Origin: Halobacillus amylolyticus
GTDB lineage: Bacteria; Bacillota; Bacilli; Bacillales; Halobacillaceae
NCBI RefSeq assembly: GCF_022921115.1
Contig: NZ_CP095075.1
Span: 3,918,001-3,982,000 of the forward strand
Direction: 5' to 3'
DNA: 64,000 nt
The position numbers and the translations under genes are program-made. Positions within the stretch are counted from its first letter, which is position 1, and each line of letters begins with the position of its first letter. The notes below the pieces were generated by a model that searched no databases, was not told the origin of the DNA, and saw only the letters and a list, made by a program, of their open reading frames with translations. Positions 33,724 through 42,610 of this stretch are shown piece by piece.

Positions 33724-34942
33724 GAGTCAGAGATCGATTACCCAATTCTACCAATATGTAAGTGAAGGTGTCTTGTTATATTTTTTGTTGTTTCCTTTTA
33801 TTCATATCAGCGAGCTTGTGGTCAACTTTTGGTTTTATATTCTGTCGCTTCTTCTATCTTTTGTTTGTTTTAAGGTGGCCAGATTAAGGAATCTGACATT
33901 TGCTCCTTTCGTGCTTGCAGTACCTGTAGTAGTAGCTGCAGCTATCTTTTTATTTAGTTTTCCTGTATCCATAGCAATCCTTGCGACATCGGTTCTTGTC
34001 TGGCGTTTTTTAGTACATGAACATGAACCAAATAAAGAAAATGAAGCGATTATTTTGCTATCAAGTATTGTATTTGTGTTTGTAGAATTGATGGTTACTT
34101 ATGAACGAGTACTTGTATATGCTTTGATGTTCCAGTTTATCGTCATTTTATTTGGTCATCTAATCGCTCATTTCTATCAAGTTCCACAAAACGAACGAAA
34201 AAAAGGGAAACAGAGCCTTTACAGTGGCTTTTTACTATTTATCTCCGGAGCTACCGTAGTGATCTTAGCTTTAAGTCCGGTAAGGTGGATCGTCGAATCC
34301 GTTTGGCTTTTAATTACAGGTCTTTTTTTGCAAGGAGTAAAGGGTTTTCTTTTTACCTTAGAATCAGTAGGAATAGATGTTTCGAACATTCAACCGATCG
34401 ATAAAAAGCCAAGGATTGACATGAATAACCAGTTTGAAGAAGAAGGGACGAAAGAAAATCTTGAAAAGCTAATACCTGATGAAAACCAGGTTAGCGAGGT
34501 GGGACAGGTTATTCAATGGGGATCGATTATAGCAATTGTGATCATTGTAACAATCGTTATTTTTGTTATGAGCCGGAAAAGAAAACAACAAGTGGAAGAG
34601 AAAAGTAACACTCCTTCTGTTTACTATTCTTCCATTTCAGATGAAGAACTCCAGGAAAACAAGGAAAAACGTTCACTGTTTTGGAGAAGTAAAGAGACAG
34701 GGGCCGTTCGTAAGCAATTCTATCAGTTTGAGAAATTCGCCAATAAACAAGGTTTTGGAAGAAAAAAGAGTGAATCAATAGAAGAATGGTTCAGCCGTGT
34801 ACAGTTCAATGTAGTGAAAACTGATTTATATCAAAAAGTACGATATGGTGAGGCACAGTTGAATGAAAGCGAGAAGGAACGGTTCTTTGAAGAAATTAAA
34901 CAATTGCGAACAGAAATACACAATAGAATAGAAAGAAGATAG
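33716..34942 (+). CDS. Membrane protein with C-terminal DUF4129-like domain
   Basis: A 408-residue membrane protein, third gene of the MoxR operon. There are about seven hydrophobic helices (for example LLYFLLFPFIHISELVV, FVLAVPVVVAAAIFLF, IIAIVIIVTIVIFVM near 270), followed by a cytosolic part with KQFYQFEKFANKQGFGRK and ESIEEWFSRVQ, similar to DUF4129. The equivalent B. subtilis gene (yebA) encodes a transglutaminase-like domain between the membrane part and this tail; here no Cys-His-Asp transglutaminase core is seen. AAAAGGAGGGCGGTTC precedes the ATG. It likely forms one complex with the two upstream proteins. Confidence 0.75.
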   Translation: MLESQRSITQFYQYVSEGVLLYFLLFPFIHISELVVNFWFYILSLLLSFVCFKVARLRNLTFAPFVLAVPVVVAAAIFLFSFPVSIAILATSVLVWRFLVHEHEPNKENEAIILLSSIVFVFVELMVTYERVLVYALMFQFIVILFGHLIAHFYQVPQNERKKGKQSLYSGFLLFISGATVVILALSPVRWIVESVWLLITGLFLQGVKGFLFTLESVGIDVSNIQPIDKKPRIDMNNQFEEEGTKENLEKLIPDENQVSEVGQVIQWGSIIAIVIIVTIVIFVMSRKRKQQVEEKSNTPSVYYSSISDEELQENKEKRSLFWRSKETGAVRKQFYQFEKFANKQGFGRKKSESIEEWFSRVQFNVVKTDLYQKVRYGEAQLNESEKERFFEEIKQLRTEIHNRIERR

Positions 34943-35024
34943 TCAACCACAGGTGTATGTTTAATCGATTTCCTTACCGGAAATAGTCATTATAGATAAC
35001 CGATTCTATAACTAAAAGGAGTCG

Positions 35025-35840
35025 ATGAACCATATGGATTTGAAAACTGAAATTAAAAAGTTAGAACAAGTACACTTGGAGAAACCTCAACGAGTATTCA
35101 CTATGTATTTGAATACAGACCCTTCTGATCCCGAACAGCAAGGTGGTGAATGGCGAATTCATCTTAAAAATGGACTAAATAACTTTGAATCATATCTTCA
35201 ACAGGAGAATGACTCTGAGGAAAAACGAAATTTTGCGGTTGTTAAGGAGAAAGTGCAAAATTATATTGATGAAAATGAACAGCATTTTGCTAAAAGTGTC
35301 GTGCTTTTTGCTACAGCAGATGAATCCGTTTGGTTTGCTGAGCGATTGCAAATGCCGGTAACGAGTGAGTTTTATTGGGAAGAGTCCCCTGTGCTTGACC
35401 AACTAAAAGAGATGCAGGAGGCCTTTCCAAAAACAGGTGTCGTTTTAACACAAAAAAATAAAATTAAATTAATTGATGCAGAGCTTGGTCGGTTGAATGA
35501 TACTCAGATGCTTGAGCTTGATTTAGATACTGAAGACTGGAAGCAGCACCAAGGACCGCACCACGCGGATGCATCCATGGGAAAGGGTGGTGCGAAAAGC
35601 TCCAAGCAAGATGAATTCCAGGAACGCTTTGAAGCAAATCGTTATCGCTGGTATAAAAATGTCGCACCAAAGCTTGATAAGCTAGCTAAAGATTATGGTT
35701 GGAAGCAAATTTATTTAGTCGGTAATAAAGATGAGACCAAGGACCTCAAGGAGCATATGAATAAGGACATTTATGAGATGATTAACAAAAATCTGTTAGA
35801 TCATGAGGAAATGCATGTCCTTAAAGAAGTAGTGAGTTAG
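35025..35840 (+). CDS. VLRF1/BAERF-like release-factor-fold protein
   Basis: A 271-residue soluble protein resembling the bacterial aeRF1-like (VLRF1) family. The start of the core reads PQRVFTMYLNTDPSDPEQQGG, with KSVVLFATADESVWFAERLQMP, then VVLTQKNKIKLIDAELGRL, a charged loop QGPHHADASMGKGG and RWYKNVAPKLDKLAKDYGW. Such proteins are related to peptidyl-tRNA release factors but most are uncharacterised; a role in ribosome rescue is family inference. AAAGGAG is 3 bases before this ATG and 12 before another at 35034, so the start is uncertain by three codons. Confidence 0.7.
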   Translation: MNHMDLKTEIKKLEQVHLEKPQRVFTMYLNTDPSDPEQQGGEWRIHLKNGLNNFESYLQQENDSEEKRNFAVVKEKVQNYIDENEQHFAKSVVLFATADESVWFAERLQMPVTSEFYWEESPVLDQLKEMQEAFPKTGVVLTQKNKIKLIDAELGRLNDTQMLELDLDTEDWKQHQGPHHADASMGKGGAKSSKQDEFQERFEANRYRWYKNVAPKLDKLAKDYGWKQIYLVGNKDETKDLKEHMNKDIYEMINKNLLDHEEMHVLKEVVS

Positions 35841-35891
35841 ATGCTTAGGTGATACGGACTTGAGAAGTCTGTATCACCCTTTTAGTGTCGT

Positions 35892-36242
35892 TCAAAAAAG
35901 AGAAACTAGGTAAATTCCTAAGATAGTGAGTAAAGTTGAACCTACCCCGTAAAAAAATGCGAAGAAGTACGCTCTCTTTTTAATTAAATCAAATACTTCA
36001 TAGCTAAATGTAGAGAAAGTTGTGAAACCCCCGCAAAACCCTACAGTTACTAATAACCGTACCCAATCAGAAAGAGGAAGCGAATCTTGGAAGCGGATCA
36101 TAAGGCCAAGCAGCATCCCGCCGGTAACATTTACAATAGCTGTTCCCCATGGAAGGGGCGCGTTTCTATTGAATCTGCTTATTTCATAACGAAGAACAGC
36201 TCCAATCATCCCTCCTATAAATACACTGACTGATGAGATCAT
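35892..36242 (-). CDS. crcB: Fluoride exporter CrcB, second subunit
   Basis: A 116-residue Fluc/CrcB channel subunit with four helices. Marks: GGMIGAVLRYEISR, WGTAIVNVTGGMLLG and GFCGGFTTFSTFSYE, the last with the phenylalanines that line the fluoride pore. It overlaps its partner by four bases, so the two probably form an antiparallel heterodimer as in other Gram-positives. No fluoride riboswitch was found upstream of the pair. Confidence 0.92.
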   Translation of the reverse strand: MISSVSVFIGGMIGAVLRYEISRFNRNAPLPWGTAIVNVTGGMLLGLMIRFQDSLPLSDWVRLLVTVGFCGGFTTFSTFSYEVFDLIKKRAYFFAFFYGVGSTLLTILGIYLVSLF

Positions 36243-36607
36243 TTGCCACCCCCCACCTTAAAACCCATCCATGTCATGGCAAGTCCGCCAACTAATGAAA
36301 GCATGATATAAACAACTCCTGTAAATAAATGCTCTTCAAACAGCCTGACACTTTCTACGGAGTAAGTGGAAAAGGTAGTTAAAGATCCAACAAATCCTGT
36401 TGTGACTGCTTTCTGAATTGTCTTAGACAATGCTGAAACAAGGAATTTTTGATATAAAAAACTTAGCAGAAAACATCCCGCCAAATTTGCAAACAATGTA
36501 CCATAAGGGAGAAGTCCCCCTAGATTGAAAGCTTCTGACAGCCAATATCGTATCGCAGATCCTGCCCCGCCGCCTAAAGCAATCCCTAAGTAAACAGAAC
36601 TTCTCAA
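36239..36607 (-). CDS. crcB: Fluoride exporter CrcB, first subunit
   Basis: A 122-residue Fluc/CrcB subunit with four helices. Marks: GGGAGSAIRYWLSE, YGTLFANLAGCFLLS and GFVGSLTTFSTYSVES. It starts with TTG, with GGGGAG about 10 bases upstream. The asparagine in the second helix and the TTFSTYS break are as in channel-forming members. It is the first gene of a two-gene minus-strand operon. Confidence 0.9.
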   Translation of the reverse strand: MRSSVYLGIALGGGAGSAIRYWLSEAFNLGGLLPYGTLFANLAGCFLLSFLYQKFLVSALSKTIQKAVTTGFVGSLTTFSTYSVESVRLFEEHLFTGVVYIMLSLVGGLAMTWMGFKVGGGK

Positions 36608-36780
36608 AGTGCATCATCTCCCCTCAAGCTTTTATTATTGTATCACGTTAGGAAAAAGCTTAATAATGCGAAAATGTGTGCTGGAAAAGAGAAAAGAAGT
36701 TAGAAGTTGGCTCTATTGTGGAACACCATACATATAAGATGGTCAAGCTTATTTCGCAAAAGTGAGAAAGGGTGAAAGAT

Positions 36781-36987
36781 ATGCAATTAACATTAGAAGT
36801 TAATGGAATGACTTGCGATCACTGTGAGAAAGCGGTAAAAGATGTGTTAAATGCACTTGAAGGGGTTTATGGTGTCGATGTTGATGTAAGTAGTGGAAAA
36901 GTGGATGTGACTTATGATGAATCCTATGTAAGCAAAGATTTAATGAAAGAAGCAATTAAAGCTCAAGGTTATCAGCCTGTAGGTTAA
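36781..36987 (+). CDS. copZ: Copper chaperone (heavy-metal-associated domain)
   Basis: A 68-residue CopZ-like HMA protein carrying Cu(I) in the cytosol. The metal motif is MTCDHC near residues 10-15, followed by the usual beta-alpha-beta-beta-alpha-beta pattern (AVKDVLNALEGVYGVDVDV). The start at 36781 is spaced properly from AAAGG; a GTG at 36772 directly follows the ribosome site and is less likely. No copA or csoR lies next to it, so it is an orphan chaperone here. Closed by a strong bidirectional terminator. Confidence 0.92.
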   Translation: MQLTLEVNGMTCDHCEKAVKDVLNALEGVYGVDVDVSSGKVDVTYDESYVSKDLMKEAIKAQGYQPVG

Positions 36988-36990
36988 TAG

Positions 36991-37033
36991 AACAGCCTGA
37001 CCCTTCTAATCAGGAAGGGTCAGGCTGTTTTAA
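36991..37033. terminator. Bidirectional terminator between copZ and the coat genes
   Basis: A perfect 16-base stem begins AACAGCCTGACCCTTC with a 7-base loop. T and A runs lie on the outer sides. Confidence 0.9.
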
Positions 37034-37044
37034 ATTTTAAACGA

Positions 37045-37383
37045 TTATTGTACCGAGTATGGCAACTGTGTTTTATACCCGTTAAATTGCTGATAAGATT
37101 GTTGGATCTTCGGCTGCTCGGCTTGTTCAACAGCATACCAGCCATTTTTGAACATAAGATTGTACAAATTGCGTTGACAGTCCTGTGTTTCTTTAAAAAT
37201 CGTAGATAGATCTTGGTACAATGTTTCATTACTTGCTTCGTTTAGAGCAACGGAGTATGCACCAGTCATATATTTTTCAGTTGTGAGCTGATCATTAATA
37301 AAATCACGCTCGTTCATCTGAGGAGTCTTAGGAACAGATGTTTCAGGGTTCTGAATTTTATTGGAAGGTTGATTCTGATTCAT
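37045..37383 (-). CDS. CotF-like spore coat protein
   Basis: A 112-residue CotF-family protein. It has an Asn/Gln/Pro-rich N-terminus (MNQNQPSNKIQNPETS) and the helical CotF core (FINDQLTTEKYMTGAYSVAL, then ETLYQDLSTIFKETQDCQ and LYNLMFKNGWYAVE). Such proteins are placed in the spore coat. The ATG at 37383 is 7 bases after AAGGAG; an earlier GTG overlaps the ribosome site. It follows another small coat-like gene after 12 bases and corresponds by position next to proline dehydrogenase to B. subtilis YusN. Confidence 0.85.
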   Translation of the reverse strand: MNQNQPSNKIQNPETSVPKTPQMNERDFINDQLTTEKYMTGAYSVALNEASNETLYQDLSTIFKETQDCQRNLYNLMFKNGWYAVEQAEQPKIQQSYQQFNGYKTQLPYSVQ

Positions 37384-37395
37384 GTGGATCACTCC

Positions 37396-37653
37396 TTAGT
37401 TAGGCTTGTTTTGCATGTTCAAGTGATTAAGAATTCGATCATAATGTCGTTGGTGCATCTGCCCAGCTTGTTCTAAGGCTTGCTGTAGTTCTGGCGTTTG
37501 ACAATTTTGTGCAAAAAAATGGGCTTTCTTGCATGCATTTAAATTCCAAGATAGCATATCTGAAATATAAAGCTGGTCCTTGGTGCTTACGATAGCAGGT
37601 ACTTGAGCCATCGGTTGTGATTCCTTAAATTGGCCGAATTGATTTTGCTGCAT
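37396..37653 (-). CDS. Small spore coat-associated protein
   Basis: An 85-residue protein, first gene of the coat pair. It begins with a Gln-rich stretch (MQQNQFGQFKESQPMAQ) and then a helical part (LYISDMLSWNLNACKKAHFFA, EQAGQMHQRHYDRILNHL), similar to short CotF-related proteins whose helices pair with the neighbour. GGAGAG lies 8 bases before the ATG. Likely expressed in the mother cell during sporulation; no sporulation promoter was identified with confidence. Confidence 0.75.
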   Translation of the reverse strand: MQQNQFGQFKESQPMAQVPAIVSTKDQLYISDMLSWNLNACKKAHFFAQNCQTPELQQALEQAGQMHQRHYDRILNHLNMQNKPN

Positions 37654-37790
37654 AATCGTTCACTCTCCTTATCATCATTCATTTTAGTATGATCGATATT
37701 CAATTTAATATGAGATAAATAAATAAGTTCCTGTCGAATTTCTGTACGAAATAATACCCATTTTCATGAAAAGGTGATAAAATATCATTA

Positions 37791-37804
37791 TGTTACCGGT
37801 TACA
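37791..37804 (+). promoter_or_regulatory. Candidate cre site before putB
   Basis: TGTTACCGGTTACA matches the cre consensus TGWAANCGNTNWCA at all but one defined position and is nearly palindromic. It lies 86 bases before the proline dehydrogenase start, so carbon catabolite control is plausible. Confidence 0.5.
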
Positions 37805-37890
37805 AATTAAATTTTTCGTAATATTCTACTCTTATGGTTTACTTAAAGATAAGCTTCTATGGTCGAACATTAGTGGCAGGGGGTTTTTGT

Positions 37891-38808
37891 ATGGAACAAC
37901 TTCTCCGTAATTTCTTTTTATTTTTATCTAAAAATCGGTTTTTCACTAAGCTAGCCAAACGTTATGGATTGCGGTTTGGAGCAGGCCGATTTGTCGCAGG
38001 TGAAACCATTCCTAACGCTGTAACTACGATTCAACAATTGAATGGAAAGAGTCTGTCTGTGACTATTGATCATCTGGGTGAATTTATCGATACAGAAAAG
38101 GAAGCAAAAGAGGCTGCAGATGGGTGTATTGCAGCCGTAAAGGCGATAGCCGACAATGGGCTGGATTCCCAGCTGTCCTTAAAACTTACCTCGATGGGGC
38201 TTGATATATCAGAAGATATCGTTATCGAAAACATGAGACGAATTCTCAAAGTTGCAGAAGAGAAGGATGTATTTATAACGATCGATATGGAAGACCATGA
38301 ACGTTGTCAAAGGACGCTTGATATTTTTAAGCAGCTGCGTTCAGAGTTCGAGCATATTGGTACAGTTCTACAAGCATACTTATACCGTACGGCAGAGGAT
38401 GTTGAGGACTTAAATCAATACAATCCAAATCTTCGTCTTGTAAAAGGGGCATATAAGGAATCACCTAAAGTTGCTTTTCCAGATAAGAAAGATGTTGATG
38501 AGAACTATAAGAAAATTATTAAAATGCACTTGTTAAACGGCAACTATACAGCCATAGCCACACATGACGATGCAATGATTGAATATACAAAGCAAATCGT
38601 TGAGGAAAGTAATATACCTAAAGATCAGTTTGAATTCCAAATGCTTTACGGAATTCGTGTAGAACGCCAACAGGAATTACAACAAGAAGGCTATAAAATG
38701 CGTGTCTACGTCCCTTTTGGGAACGACTGGTACGGATATTTTATGCGTCGTTTAGCTGAGCGGCCGGCCAATGTAGCCTTCGTTCTTAAAGGTGTTATCG
38801 GGAAATAG
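37891..38808 (+). CDS. putB: Proline dehydrogenase
   Basis: Flavoenzyme, 305 residues, oxidising proline to pyrroline-5-carboxylate. The FAD barrel is visible: LSLKLTSMGLDIS, VFITIDMEDHERC, LQAYLYRTAEDVEDL, RLVKGAYKESP, ATHDDAMIEYT, and the substrate-binding YGIRVERQQEL with the RRLAERP motif at the C-terminus. The start at 37891 has AGGGGG; the open frame to 37834 has no ribosome site. It corresponds by position to B. subtilis YusM (fadM). The second enzyme, P5C dehydrogenase, is not nearby. A candidate cre site lies upstream. Confidence 0.93.
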   Translation: MEQLLRNFFLFLSKNRFFTKLAKRYGLRFGAGRFVAGETIPNAVTTIQQLNGKSLSVTIDHLGEFIDTEKEAKEAADGCIAAVKAIADNGLDSQLSLKLTSMGLDISEDIVIENMRRILKVAEEKDVFITIDMEDHERCQRTLDIFKQLRSEFEHIGTVLQAYLYRTAEDVEDLNQYNPNLRLVKGAYKESPKVAFPDKKDVDENYKKIIKMHLLNGNYTAIATHDDAMIEYTKQIVEESNIPKDQFEFQMLYGIRVERQQELQQEGYKMRVYVPFGNDWYGYFMRRLAERPANVAFVLKGVIGK

Positions 38809-38819
38809 CTCATCTATAG

Positions 38820-38858
38820 AAAGGCATAAACACGCAATTAGGTTTGTGCTTTTCTTAC
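38820..38858 (+). terminator. Weak terminator after putB
   Basis: GGCATAAAC and GTTTGTGCT can pair with one wobble and one mismatch, followed by TTTCTT. Confidence 0.35.
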
Positions 38859-38952
38859 AGAATTATCTACAAAAAGATTGCGAAATGTCAGAATATATTT
38901 TATAGTAAAATTAGATACTTGGAAATGCCAAGGTATTTTTTTAACCATAAAA

Positions 38953-38970
38953 TGAATGAGTGTTCATTCA
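38953..38970 (+). promoter_or_regulatory. FadR operator
   Basis: TGAATGAGTGTTCATTCA is a perfect 7-4-7 palindrome and fits the B. subtilis FadR box (TGAATGA, four bases, TCATTCA). It lies 30 bases before fadN. Long-chain acyl-CoA should release FadR and induce the operon. Confidence 0.92.
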
Positions 38971-38999
38971 AAAAGTGAAATAGAATGGGAGGATATCAC

Positions 39000-41399
39000 A
39001 TGACTCGAAAAATCGAGCGCGCAGCTGTTTTAGGTTCAGGTGTAATGGGAGCCGGAATTGCTGCCCATCTGGCTAATATGGGGATTCCAACATTAATGTT
39101 GGATGTTGTACCTCGTGAGCTAAATGAAGCTGAAAAAAAGAAGGGGTTGTCACTAGAAGATCGTGCTGTCCGTAATCGTATTGTCTCAACTAATAAAGCA
39201 GCATTGAAGAAACAGAAGCCATCACCACTAACCAGCAAAGCAAGCTTGGACCTAATTGAAGTCGGTAATATGACGGATGATATGGAAAAACTTCAAGAGG
39301 TTGATTGGGTGATCGAGGTTGTTGTAGAAAACCTTGACATTAAGAAAAAGGTTTTTGCAGGCGTGGATCGTTATCGCAAACCAGGAAGTATTATCAGTTC
39401 AAATACATCCGGGATATCCATAGAAGCGATGGCAGCAGATTGTAGCGAAGATTTTCAAAAACATTTTCTTGGTACACATTTTTTCAACCCGCCTCGTTAT
39501 TTAAAGTTACTGGAAGTTATCCCTACGAAAAACACCGACCCTGATGTATTAGCTTTTATGAAGACATTTGGTGAAGATGTCCTTGGTAAGGGAGTTGTGG
39601 AAGCAAAGGATACCCCTAACTTTATTGCTAATCGAATCGGAACGTATGGCTTACTCGTGACTGTACAAGAAATGCTTAAAGGCAAGTATAGTGTCGGTGA
39701 AGTTGATTCTGTCACAGGTCCTTTAATCGGGAGACCTAAAAGTGCAACGTTTAGGACCCTTGATGTCGTAGGACTAGATACATTTATTCATGTGGCAAAC
39801 AATGTTCATGACCAGGTCGAAGGAAAAGAAAAACAAATGTTCGAAGTTCCTGATTTTATGAAATCCATGCTTGAAAAGGGCAGGCTGGGCGCAAAAAGCG
39901 GGCAAGGATTTTTCCTTAAGAAGCGAGGGGCAGAAGGAAGTGAAATTCTCCAGTTAAACACTGAAACACTTGATTATGAACCAAGACAGAAACTTAAAAC
40001 GCAAGCTACAGAAATTGCTAAGCAGGAAAAAGGAGCAAAGCGAAAATTAAAAGCGATTGTATCTGCTAAAGGTGACCGTGCTGGGGACCTCATATGGTCA
40101 ATCATGAAGCCTGTTCTTGTGTATTCAGCTGAATTATATGGAGAGATAGCTGACGATGTTCCTTCTATTGATGAAGCGATGCGCTGGGGTTTCGGCTGGG
40201 AAATGGGTCCTTTTGAAATATGGGATGCAATTGGAGTCAAAGAATCTGTTGAGCGGATGAAGTCCGAGGGAGAAACAATGCCTTCATGGATTGAAGAAAT
40301 GGTTAGTGAAGGGCATGAACATTTTTATAAACAAAAAAATGGAAACGTTTACTATTATGACCGAGGTTCTTACGAACAAAAACATTCTAACCCGAAAAGC
40401 ATAAACCTGAAACGATTAAAGGAGACGAAAGAAGTTGTCAAGAAAAATTCTGGATCAAGCTTGGTTGATCTTGGTGATGGAGTGCTTGGGTTGGAATTTC
40501 ACTCCCAAAGTAACGCCATTGGGCTTGATATTATTAAGATGATTAATTATGCCATTGATGAAGTGGATCGTAACTATCAGGGGCTGGTAATCGGGAATCA
40601 AGGCAAAAACTTCTGTGTTGGCGCGAATCTTGGAATGATGCTAATGGAAGCACAGGATTTCAACTTCTTTGAAATTGAAATGGTTGTGAAGCAATTCCAG
40701 GATGCCATGATGAAGATAAAATATTCAGATAAGCCAGTTGTCTCTGCTCCATTCGGCATGACATTAGGTGGAGGTGCAGAAGTTTGCTTGCCTGCTTCGG
40801 CGATTCAGGCTTCCAGTGAAACATATATGGGGTTAGTGGAACCAGGAGTAGGCCTCATTCCTGGCGGAGGCGGAAATAAAGAACTCTATATAAAACACCT
40901 GCGCAATATTCCACAGGGATTGGATGTTGATTTACAGGAGATAGCTAACAGCGTTTTTGAAAAAATCGCAATGGCTCACGTATCAACATCGGGAGAGGAA
41001 GCGAAAGAGAATGGTTTCTTGGATCAGCAGGATGCCATCAGTACCAATGGGGATCATTTACTATACGATGCGAAACAAAAGGTACTTGGGCTAGCTAAAT
41101 CCGGTTATAAGAAGCCTAAGCGAACAAAGGTACCTGTTGTAGGAGAACAGGGTTATGCAACGATGCTGCTTGGTGCGAAATCTTTAGTGCTAAGCGGATA
41201 TGCCAGCGAACACGATCTTAAGATAGCTGAAAAGCTTGCTTACGTATTAGCAGGTGGACGCGTAAAAGAAGGAACCCTCGTTGATGAACAATACTTACTT
41301 GATTTAGAAAAAGAAGCATTTTTAAGTTTAATTGGTGAAGCCAAGACCCAAGCGAGGATGCAACACATGTTAGTGAAAGGTAAACCACTTCGCAATTAA
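39000..41399 (+). CDS. fadN: 3-hydroxyacyl-CoA dehydrogenase / enoyl-CoA hydratase
   Basis: Two-domain beta-oxidation enzyme, 799 residues. The N-terminal NAD-binding fold starts AAVLGSGVMGAGIAAHLANMG in the first 30 residues, with the dehydrogenase motif GTHFFNPPRYLKLLEV and catalytic His. The crotonase domain begins about residue 480 (SNAIGLDIIKMI, VIGNQGKNFCVGANL, FGMTLGGGAEVCLPAS, EPGVGLIPGGGGNKEL). ATG at 39000 is 7 bases after GGGAGG; a start at 38985 overlaps it. First gene of fadNAE, directly after a FadR box. Confidence 0.95.
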   Translation: MTRKIERAAVLGSGVMGAGIAAHLANMGIPTLMLDVVPRELNEAEKKKGLSLEDRAVRNRIVSTNKAALKKQKPSPLTSKASLDLIEVGNMTDDMEKLQEVDWVIEVVVENLDIKKKVFAGVDRYRKPGSIISSNTSGISIEAMAADCSEDFQKHFLGTHFFNPPRYLKLLEVIPTKNTDPDVLAFMKTFGEDVLGKGVVEAKDTPNFIANRIGTYGLLVTVQEMLKGKYSVGEVDSVTGPLIGRPKSATFRTLDVVGLDTFIHVANNVHDQVEGKEKQMFEVPDFMKSMLEKGRLGAKSGQGFFLKKRGAEGSEILQLNTETLDYEPRQKLKTQATEIAKQEKGAKRKLKAIVSAKGDRAGDLIWSIMKPVLVYSAELYGEIADDVPSIDEAMRWGFGWEMGPFEIWDAIGVKESVERMKSEGETMPSWIEEMVSEGHEHFYKQKNGNVYYYDRGSYEQKHSNPKSINLKRLKETKEVVKKNSGSSLVDLGDGVLGLEFHSQSNAIGLDIIKMINYAIDEVDRNYQGLVIGNQGKNFCVGANLGMMLMEAQDFNFFEIEMVVKQFQDAMMKIKYSDKPVVSAPFGMTLGGGAEVCLPASAIQASSETYMGLVEPGVGLIPGGGGNKELYIKHLRNIPQGLDVDLQEIANSVFEKIAMAHVSTSGEEAKENGFLDQQDAISTNGDHLLYDAKQKVLGLAKSGYKKPKRTKVPVVGEQGYATMLLGAKSLVLSGYASEHDLKIAEKLAYVLAGGRVKEGTLVDEQYLLDLEKEAFLSLIGEAKTQARMQHMLVKGKPLRN

Positions 41400-41420
41400 A
41401 ACATAAAAGGGGGAAGGACC

Positions 41421-42596
41421 GTGAAGGATGCAGTAATTGTAGCAGGGGCCAGAACACCTGTGGGCCGTGCAAAAAAAGGAACACTTGCCCATACGCGCCC
41501 GGATGATCTGGCCGCCTTAACGATTAGAGAAACATTAAATAGAGCAGGAAATTATGATGGACCAATCGATGATCTCATTATTGGCTGTGCCATGCCTGAA
41601 GCCGAACAAGGAATGAATATGGCACGCAATATAGCTGGGCTAGCTGGCTTGCCGCATCAAGTGCCGGCAGTTACAATCAACCGCTACTGTTCATCCGGAC
41701 TACAGAGTATCGCTTATGCAGCCGAAAAGATTATGCTTGGGCATAGTGAGACAGCACTTGCAGGCGGAGCTGAGTCAATGAGCTTAATTCCCATGGGCGG
41801 CCACGTTATCAAACCCAATATTCAACTTGTCGAGCAAGCACCTGAATATTATATGTCAATGGGGCACACAGCTGAGGAAGTTGCGAATCGTTTTCATATT
41901 TCTCGTGAAGATCAGGATGCTTTTGCTGTCCAAAGTCATGAACGTGCAGCTAAAGCCTTGAAAGAAGGAAAGTTTGAGGATGAAATTGTTCCAGTTGAAG
42001 TAAGGAACAGAGTTCTAGGTGCTGACAATAAACTTGCAGAACATACGACGACTTTTTCCATGGATGAAGGGGTGCGAGAGGGAACGACAGCAGAAGTTTT
42101 AGCTAAGTTAAAACCAGCCTTCTCTGTAACGGGTTCTGTGACAGCAGGAAATTCATCACAAATGAGTGATGGGGCAGCATCTGTCCTCGTGATGGATCGT
42201 GAAAAGGCTCAAGCTGAGGGTTTGACACCATTGGTAAAGTTCCGTTCTTTCGCCGTAGCAGGAGTGGAACCCGAAATCATGGGTGTAGGTCCTATTGAGG
42301 CTGTTCCTAAGGCTCTGAAATTAGCTGGACTTGAGCTTTCTGACATTGGTTTGTTTGAACTAAATGAAGCTTTTGCTTCTCAATCTTTACGAGTGATTCG
42401 CAAGCTTGGTATAGACATAAATAAGGTCAATGTAAATGGTGGAGCGATTGCATTAGGTCATCCGCTTGGCTGTACAGGGACAAAGCTTACATTAAGTTTA
42501 ATTCATGAAATGAAAAGAAGAAACGAGCAATTTGGAGTTGTCACCATGTGTATTGGCGGTGGAATGGGAGCTGCAGGAGTATTTGAGCTATTATAA
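41421..42596 (+). CDS. fadA: Acetyl-CoA acyltransferase (thiolase)
   Basis: Thiolase, 391 residues, the last step of beta-oxidation. The nucleophile is C90 (NRYCSSGLQSIA); the C-terminal GGAIALGHPLGCTGTK and CIGGGMGAAG carry the catalytic His and second Cys. GTG start, with AAAGGGGGAAGG 8 bases upstream. It follows fadN by 21 bases and precedes fadE by 14, in the B. subtilis order fadN-fadA-fadE. Confidence 0.95.
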   Translation: MKDAVIVAGARTPVGRAKKGTLAHTRPDDLAALTIRETLNRAGNYDGPIDDLIIGCAMPEAEQGMNMARNIAGLAGLPHQVPAVTINRYCSSGLQSIAYAAEKIMLGHSETALAGGAESMSLIPMGGHVIKPNIQLVEQAPEYYMSMGHTAEEVANRFHISREDQDAFAVQSHERAAKALKEGKFEDEIVPVEVRNRVLGADNKLAEHTTTFSMDEGVREGTTAEVLAKLKPAFSVTGSVTAGNSSQMSDGAASVLVMDREKAQAEGLTPLVKFRSFAVAGVEPEIMGVGPIEAVPKALKLAGLELSDIGLFELNEAFASQSLRVIRKLGIDINKVNVNGGAIALGHPLGCTGTKLTLSLIHEMKRRNEQFGVVTMCIGGGMGAAGVFELL

Positions 42597-42610
42597 GAGG
42601 GGGAACTAGG

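Noticed and set aside
36608..36780. A fluoride riboswitch upstream of the crcB pair
   Set aside because: The expected conserved blocks and pseudoknot were not found; only a loose AAGCTT inverted repeat is there.
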